Source: CAZIMM01 sp964540415 (GTDB lineage: Bacteria; Bacillota; Clostridia; Oscillospirales; Acutalibacteraceae). From it: DNA of 17,893 nt. The stretch spans positions 1 through 17,893 of the forward strand of contig CAZIMM010000043.1 in the NCBI GenBank assembly GCA_964540415.1, read 5' to 3'. Below, one piece after another: positions 14,417 to 17,893 of the stretch; positions within the stretch are counted from its first letter, which is position 1, and every line of letters begins with the position of its first letter. The translations under genes and the position numbers were made by a program. Below the pieces are notes generated by a model that searched no databases, was not told where the DNA came from, and saw only the letters and a list, made by a program, of their open reading frames with translations.

Positions 14417-15472
14417 ATGAACATAGCGATTATCGTGTTCATCTGTCTGCTTTCACTGTTTGCGATTTTTCTCATCATCGGCGGATACATCGGCTTTTCA
14501 ATTGCGGTTTCCCGCACACCTCCGCGATTCGAGAAAAAATCCGTGCAGACACCCCAGCAGGTCGAGCGCGGCAAGGTGCGAAAGGTCAACAACGCCAACT
14601 TTATGGCGGAAAATCCGGAGGATATGACTCTTGTCAACTCTGCGGGATTCTCTCTCAAGGGGTGGTTTCTCCCTCCGAAGGATGGCTGCAAGCGAATAGT
14701 GATTGCCGTTCACGGCTACCGCTGCAACGGCCTTGACGAGTTCGCGCACTTCATGCCGTTTTATCACAAGGAACTGGGGTACGGCTATTTCCTTCCCGAC
14801 CTGCGCTCACACGGCAGAAGCGAGGGTAAGTATGTCGGCTTCGGTGCTCCGGACAGCAGGGACATTCGCGAGTGGATTGATTACTTTATCAAGCGCTATA
14901 ACGGCGATGTTGAATTCATTCTTCACGGAATCTCCATGGGTGCCGCAACTGTCATGCTCGTCAATGAATCAAATCCGCCCGAGCAGGTAAAGGCTGTTGT
15001 TGAGGACTGCGGCTTCACAAGCGCAAAGGAGATTATTGTCAACACGTTCAAAAACGATGTCGGCTTCAGCTTCCCTCCGCTCATTGCCGCCGCGCAGTTC
15101 TATATCAGGCTTTTTGCGGGATACCGACTCAGCGAGGCGGACTGCCTCGGGAAGATTGAAAAAGCAAAGTGCCCGATGCTTTTTGTCCACGGCACGGGCG
15201 ACACCTTTGTTCCCTTTGAAATGGGCGAGAGGCTTTACGCCATGTGCTCTGTTCCCAAGGACTTCCTCTGGGTTAAAGACGCTGTTCACGCGTTCAGCTA
15301 TTATGATGCCCGGGACGAATACAACGAAAAACTCAGAGCCTTCATCTCAAAGTATCTTGACGGTGTGACGGATACTCCGACGCAGGAGGAAACACCCGAA
15401 AAGGACGAAACTCCGGCGCAGGAAGAAGCTCAGAAGCAGGAAGAAACTCCGGCACAGGAAGCCGCGGTATAA
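14417..15472 (+). CDS. Membrane-anchored alpha/beta hydrolase with repetitive acidic C-terminal tail
   Basis: A 351-residue serine hydrolase. Residues 3-30 form one strongly hydrophobic N-terminal segment, so the catalytic domain is tethered to the membrane, probably facing outward (a positive patch, RFEKK, follows). The domain has the oxyanion loop AVHGYRCNG (97-105), the nucleophile elbow HGISMGA with Ser173, Asp262 in HGTGDTFVP and His291 in DAVHAFSYY. It resembles the BAAT/YqkD-like hydrolases common in Firmicutes. The tail, 319-351, is built of a 12-residue unit rich in Glu, Gln, Thr, Pro and Ala, present 2.75 times. The start has AAAGGG at 14402-14407. Gaps to the tautomerase (21 bases) and to glnA (20 bases) are short, so it is probably cotranscribed. 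Substrate unknown. Confidence 0.86.
   Translation: MNIAIIVFICLLSLFAIFLIIGGYIGFSIAVSRTPPRFEKKSVQTPQQVERGKVRKVNNANFMAENPEDMTLVNSAGFSLKGWFLPPKDGCKRIVIAVHGYRCNGLDEFAHFMPFYHKELGYGYFLPDLRSHGRSEGKYVGFGAPDSRDIREWIDYFIKRYNGDVEFILHGISMGAATVMLVNESNPPEQVKAVVEDCGFTSAKEIIVNTFKNDVGFSFPPLIAAAQFYIRLFAGYRLSEADCLGKIEKAKCPMLFVHGTGDTFVPFEMGERLYAMCSVPKDFLWVKDAVHAFSYYDARDEYNEKLRAFISKYLDGVTDTPTQEETPEKDETPAQEEAQKQEETPAQEAAV
15371..15462 (+). repeat. Three direct repeats at exact 36-base period inside the hydrolase gene 3' end
   Basis: A 20-base core recurs at 15371-15390, 15407-15426 and 15443-15462, each starting 36 bases after the last. Copies 2 and 3 differ at two positions (ACTCCGGCGCAGGAAGA against ACTCCGGCACAGGAAGC); copy 1 is more diverged. 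In protein this gives DTPTQEETPEKD, ETPAQEEAQKQE and ETPAQEAAV. The in-frame period and similar DNA suggest recent local duplication. Confidence 0.85.
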
Positions 15473-15478
15473 TTATTC

Positions 15479-15485
15479 GGGAGGA
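15479..15485 (+). promoter_or_regulatory. Ribosome binding site fixing the TTG start of glnA
   Basis: GGGAGGA lies 7 bases before the TTG at 15493. No ATG or GTG alternative gives the conserved N-terminus of glutamine synthetase, so this site and the protein match decide the start codon. Confidence 0.8.
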
Positions 15486-15492
15486 ATAAAAA

Positions 15493-16821
15493 TTGAGTTA
15501 CACAAAACAGGATATTCTTCGCATCGCAGCCGAGCATGACATTGAGTTTGTCAGGCTTCAGTTCACAGACATCCTCGGCACACTCAAAAACGTCGCCATC
15601 ACTGTCAAACAGCTTGAAAAAGCGCTTGACAACGAGTGCATGTTTGACGGCTCGTCAATTGAGGGCTTCGTGAGAATCGAAGAATCCGATATGTACCTGC
15701 GTCCGGATTACAACACCTTTGTCATTCTTCCGTGGGCAGAAAGCTGCGGAAAGGTTGCAAGGCTGATTTGCGATGTTTACCGTACCGACGGTCAGCCGTT
15801 TGAGGGCGACCCGCGCTTTGTGCTCAAAAGAGCAATTAAGGAAGCGGCGGACATGGGATATTCCTTTAACGTCGGGCCGGAGTGCGAGTTCTTTCTGTTC
15901 CAGGTTGACGAAAACGGAATGCCGACAACGAAAACAAATGACGAGGCAGGGTATTTTGACCTCGGCCCCGTTGACCTCGGCGACATCTGCCGCCGGGAAA
16001 TATGTCTGACACTTGAGGAAATGGGCTTCGAAATTGAAGCTTCCCATCACGAGGTTGCGCGCGGGCAGCATGAAATTGACTTCAAGTATGATGAGGTTCT
16101 CCGCACTGCCGACAATGTGATGACCTTCAAGTTTATCGTCAAAATCATTGCACAGCGTCACGGACTTCATGCAACATTCATGCCAAAGCCGATTTACGGC
16201 ATTGCGGGCTCGGGAATGCACACGAATATGTCTCTTATGAAGGGTCATGAAAACGCGTTTTATGACGCGAGCGACAGCATAAATCTGAGCAAAACGGCTT
16301 ACAGCTTTATTGCCGGCGTGCTTGACCATATCAAGCCCATGACACTCATTGCAAACCCGCTTGTCAACTCATACAAAAGGCTTGTGCCCGGCTATGAGGC
16401 TCCGGTTTATATTGCGTGGTCTGCTCAGAACCGCAGCCCGCTCATCAGAGTGCCGGCGGCAAGGGGACTGGGCACAAGGGTTGAGCTGCGTTCCGCCGAT
16501 CCCGCCTGCAATCCTTATCTTGAAATGGCCGCCTGCCTCATGGCAGGGCTTGACGGCATCAAGCGCGGACTCACACCGCCGCCTTCAACGGATTTCAATA
16601 TATATGACATGACGGCTGGCGAAAGAAAGGCTGCCGGAATTGAAACACTTCCGTCGAGCCTTGAGGAAGCTGTCAGCGAATACAAGGACAATGAATTCAT
16701 AAAAAATGTCCTGGGCGACCATATATACACGAAGTATCTGGAGGCCAAGGACGAGGAGTGGAAAGCATATCGCGAACGCGTTTCGCAGTGGGAGATTGAC
16801 AGATATCTTGTCAAGTATTGA
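15493..16821 (+). CDS. glnA: Glutamine synthetase type I (GSI-alpha)
   Basis: Makes glutamine from glutamate, ammonia and ATP in the cytoplasm; a dodecamer in known relatives. The 442-residue length matches the Gram-positive I-alpha form (about 444). Visible are the N-terminal FTDILGTLKNVAI (24-36), the signature FDGSSIEGF (51-59) followed by Arg61 (near the position of the feedback-related Arg in Bacillus GlnA), the metal residues in GPECEFF (128-134, Glu130/Glu132), Glu187, GSGMHTN (239-245), and the glutamate-flap region NPLVNSYKRLVPGYEAPVYIAW (288-309, Glu302). It lacks the adenylylation-loop sequence of the enteric beta form, so control should be by feedback inhibition and transcription factors. 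It starts with TTG. It is the last gene of the + strand run, with no terminator visible after it, and its end overlaps the opposing channel gene by 11 bases. Confidence 0.97.
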   Translation: MSYTKQDILRIAAEHDIEFVRLQFTDILGTLKNVAITVKQLEKALDNECMFDGSSIEGFVRIEESDMYLRPDYNTFVILPWAESCGKVARLICDVYRTDGQPFEGDPRFVLKRAIKEAADMGYSFNVGPECEFFLFQVDENGMPTTKTNDEAGYFDLGPVDLGDICRREICLTLEEMGFEIEASHHEVARGQHEIDFKYDEVLRTADNVMTFKFIVKIIAQRHGLHATFMPKPIYGIAGSGMHTNMSLMKGHENAFYDASDSINLSKTAYSFIAGVLDHIKPMTLIANPLVNSYKRLVPGYEAPVYIAWSAQNRSPLIRVPAARGLGTRVELRSADPACNPYLEMAACLMAGLDGIKRGLTPPPSTDFNIYDMTAGERKAAGIETLPSSLEEAVSEYKDNEFIKNVLGDHIYTKYLEAKDEEWKAYRERVSQWEIDRYLVKY

Positions 16822-17479
16822 CTTTGCCGACCTCTGCCGGAAGCTTCGGAAGATTCCAGCGGAATATTGTTGCGAGAATGCGTATGACAATAATTATTCC
16901 GCATCCTGCAATAAGCGAAATCGGCTGTGACAGTCCGAAAAACCTTGCGTAATAGTAGATGATTGCTCCGACTATTGCCGCGAGAGCGTAAACCCTTTTA
17001 TACAGCACTACGGGCACTTTTCCGGCGAGAACATCCCTGAGAATTCCGCCGCCGATTCCGGTTATCACTCCCACAAAAATCGAAAGAAAAGCGTTGCCGC
17101 CGTAGCCCTTTATTGATGCGGTGTTTACACCTACGGTGACAAAAATCGACAGCCCCACTGAATCAAAGACGTTGACAATCTGGTTGTAAATCTCGCGCTT
17201 TGATTTGTGCTTTGTTCCGATGAAATATTCAAGAACAAACGTGACAAATGAGGTTATCACGGCAACAACCGCAAAAACCGGAGTGCGGAAAAGTGTGGGA
17301 GGAGTTATTCCGAGCAAGAGGTCTCTTATTGCGCCGCCGCCGACAGCGGTGGTACCGCCGAGAACAATCGCCCCGAACACGTCAAGCCCTCGTTCGATTG
17401 CGGCGATGACTCCGGTGACGGCAAAGGCCGCAGTGCCGATAAGCTCAATCACAAAAATCAAAAGTTCAACATCTTCCAA
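16811..17479 (-). CDS. TRIC/UPF0126-family membrane channel (YicG-like)
   Basis: A 222-residue integral membrane protein of the prokaryotic trimeric intracellular cation channel family (PF03458, earlier called UPF0126 or glycine transporter). The two internal repeats are evident, each with the hallmark glycine-rich loop followed by RD: GGGAIRDLLLG (47-57) and GIGGGILRDVLAG (141-153). Seven hydrophobic segments fill most of the length. Known members conduct K+/Na+ in structural studies, while the E. coli relative has been linked to glycine uptake, so the transported solute is open. The start is a TTG (17477-17479 on the + strand) preceded by GGGTGA inside the end of the upstream gene; there is no in-frame ATG near. 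Only two bases separate it from the ProX-type gene, so the two are one transcript. Its 3' end overlaps glnA tail to tail. Confidence 0.9.
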   Translation of the reverse strand: MEDVELLIFVIELIGTAAFAVTGVIAAIERGLDVFGAIVLGGTTAVGGGAIRDLLLGITPPTLFRTPVFAVVAVITSFVTFVLEYFIGTKHKSKREIYNQIVNVFDSVGLSIFVTVGVNTASIKGYGGNAFLSIFVGVITGIGGGILRDVLAGKVPVVLYKRVYALAAIVGAIIYYYARFFGLSQPISLIAGCGIIIVIRILATIFRWNLPKLPAEVGKVNT

Positions 17480-17481
17480 TT

Positions 17482-17893
17482 TTATTCACCCGATTCTTCA
17501 GCGTTCAGCTCGACAAATTCCGGCTCAACTCCGAGCGACGGCAAAAGCACTCCGAGGATGTCCGAGGTTTTCAGCTTCAGTGTCGAGGTGTTGATGCACG
17601 GGTGAAAGCCCAAATATTCAAATTTAAGCAGGTCTTTGTCAATCAGCAGACGGACCTGCTTTTCTTTGTCAAAAATCAAACCGAAAACGCTCATGGAACC
17701 GGGAGTGATGTTGAGGAGCCGAAGCATATCTTCCGCGCTTGCAAAAGACAGGCGCGCCGAGTTTATCTGTTTGGACAGCAGCTTCGTTTTGAACGGCTTT
17801 TGACCCGGCATGAGCAAAAGAAAGAATTCGGTTTGCTGACGGTTGCACAAAAACAGATTTTTGCAGTGGCGGGCCCCCACGTCCCCGCCGATG
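17482..17893 (-). CDS. ProX/YbaK-type aminoacyl-tRNA deacylase (5' end outside window)
   Basis: The visible 136 C-terminal residues match the prolyl-tRNA editing protein ProX/PrdX, a free-standing homologue of the ProRS editing domain that hydrolyses Ala-tRNA(Pro) and so prevents mistranslation of proline codons. Characteristic stretches are IGGDVGARHCKNLFLCNRQQ at the window edge, LLLMPG, LSKQINSARLSFASAEDM, PGSMSVFGLI, LLIDKDLL and FHPCINTSTLKLKT. The catalytic lysine of the family lies N-terminal to what is visible, so activity cannot be judged. A GTG at 17880 is internal, because the frame stays open and conserved to the edge. It is followed after two bases by the channel gene. Related members act on other tRNAs, but the ProX subgroup fits best. 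Confidence 0.92.
   Translation of the reverse strand, partial: IGGDVGARHCKNLFLCNRQQTEFFLLLMPGQKPFKTKLLSKQINSARLSFASAEDMLRLLNITPGSMSVFGLIFDKEKQVRLLIDKDLLKFEYLGFHPCINTSTLKLKTSDILGVLLPSLGVEPEFVELNAEESGE

Noticed and set aside
15468..15473. Perfect TATAAT just before glnA
   Set aside because: It spans the stop codon of the preceding gene, has no -35 match at 16-18 bases and no extended -10 TG. If used, the leader would be only about 13 bases. Possible but not supported enough to list as a promoter.
15655..16329. 224-codon open frame on the - strand
   Set aside because: Antisense to the most conserved part of glnA; no motif or ribosome site of its own.
16840..16866. GAAGCTTC and nearby inverted bases after glnA as a terminator
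   Set aside because: Short, without a T-run, and inside the coding end of the TRIC-channel gene.

Overview
This window reads as chromosome of a strictly anaerobic Gram-positive bacterium, most likely a gut or rumen Clostridia member of the Oscillospiraceae type. This is an inference from gene content: a ferredoxin-dependent indolepyruvate oxidoreductase, a type I-alpha glutamine synthetase, strong purine-rich Shine-Dalgarno sites, several TTG starts and short intergenic gaps. I see no rRNA, tRNA, CRISPR array, phage gene, integrase or insertion sequence. It looks like core to mildly accessory chromosome.

Left block (1-4644, + strand): the 3' end of one phenylacetate-CoA ligase gene, then iorA, iorB, a second complete phenylacetate-CoA ligase gene and a tandem-ACT-domain gene, closed by an intrinsic terminator. 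Together these interconvert aryl acids, aryl-CoA thioesters and 2-oxo acids (phenylpyruvate, indolepyruvate, hydroxyphenylpyruvate) using ferredoxin. The cell could use this to ferment aromatic amino acids or, in reverse, to build them from arylacetates. The ACT protein is a plausible amino-acid sensor for the module.

Middle (4664-8518): a predicted exported or membrane-anchored alpha/beta hydrolase on the + strand converges on a two-gene - strand unit. That unit encodes a secreted LCAT/lipase-like hydrolase followed by a CPBP-type membrane protein with damaged catalytic motifs. A bidirectional hairpin terminator lies between the converging units. The lipase gene has a good sigma-A-type promoter.

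Right block (8718-16821, + strand): eight closely packed genes (gaps of 10 to 33 bases) behind a divergent intergenic region with a second promoter and a 14-bp perfect palindrome. They encode two xylose-isomerase-like TIM-barrel proteins, a Gfo/Idh/MocA dehydrogenase, a GH13 alpha-glucosidase, a YdjC/ChbG-type carbohydrate deacetylase, a MIF-family tautomerase, a membrane-anchored alpha/beta hydrolase with a 12-residue C-terminal repeat, and glutamine synthetase. The dehydrogenase plus two isomerase/lyase-fold proteins plus glycosidase resembles a keto-sugar or inositol-type oxidation route for an unidentified glycoside. The tautomerase inside it is the most unexpected member.

Right edge (16811-17893, - strand): a TRIC/UPF0126 membrane channel gene and, upstream of it in the same unit, a ProX/YbaK-type tRNA-editing deacylase that runs off the window. 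The channel gene and glnA overlap tail to tail by 11 bases.

All functional calls rest on motif and family recognition by eye; no database search was run.
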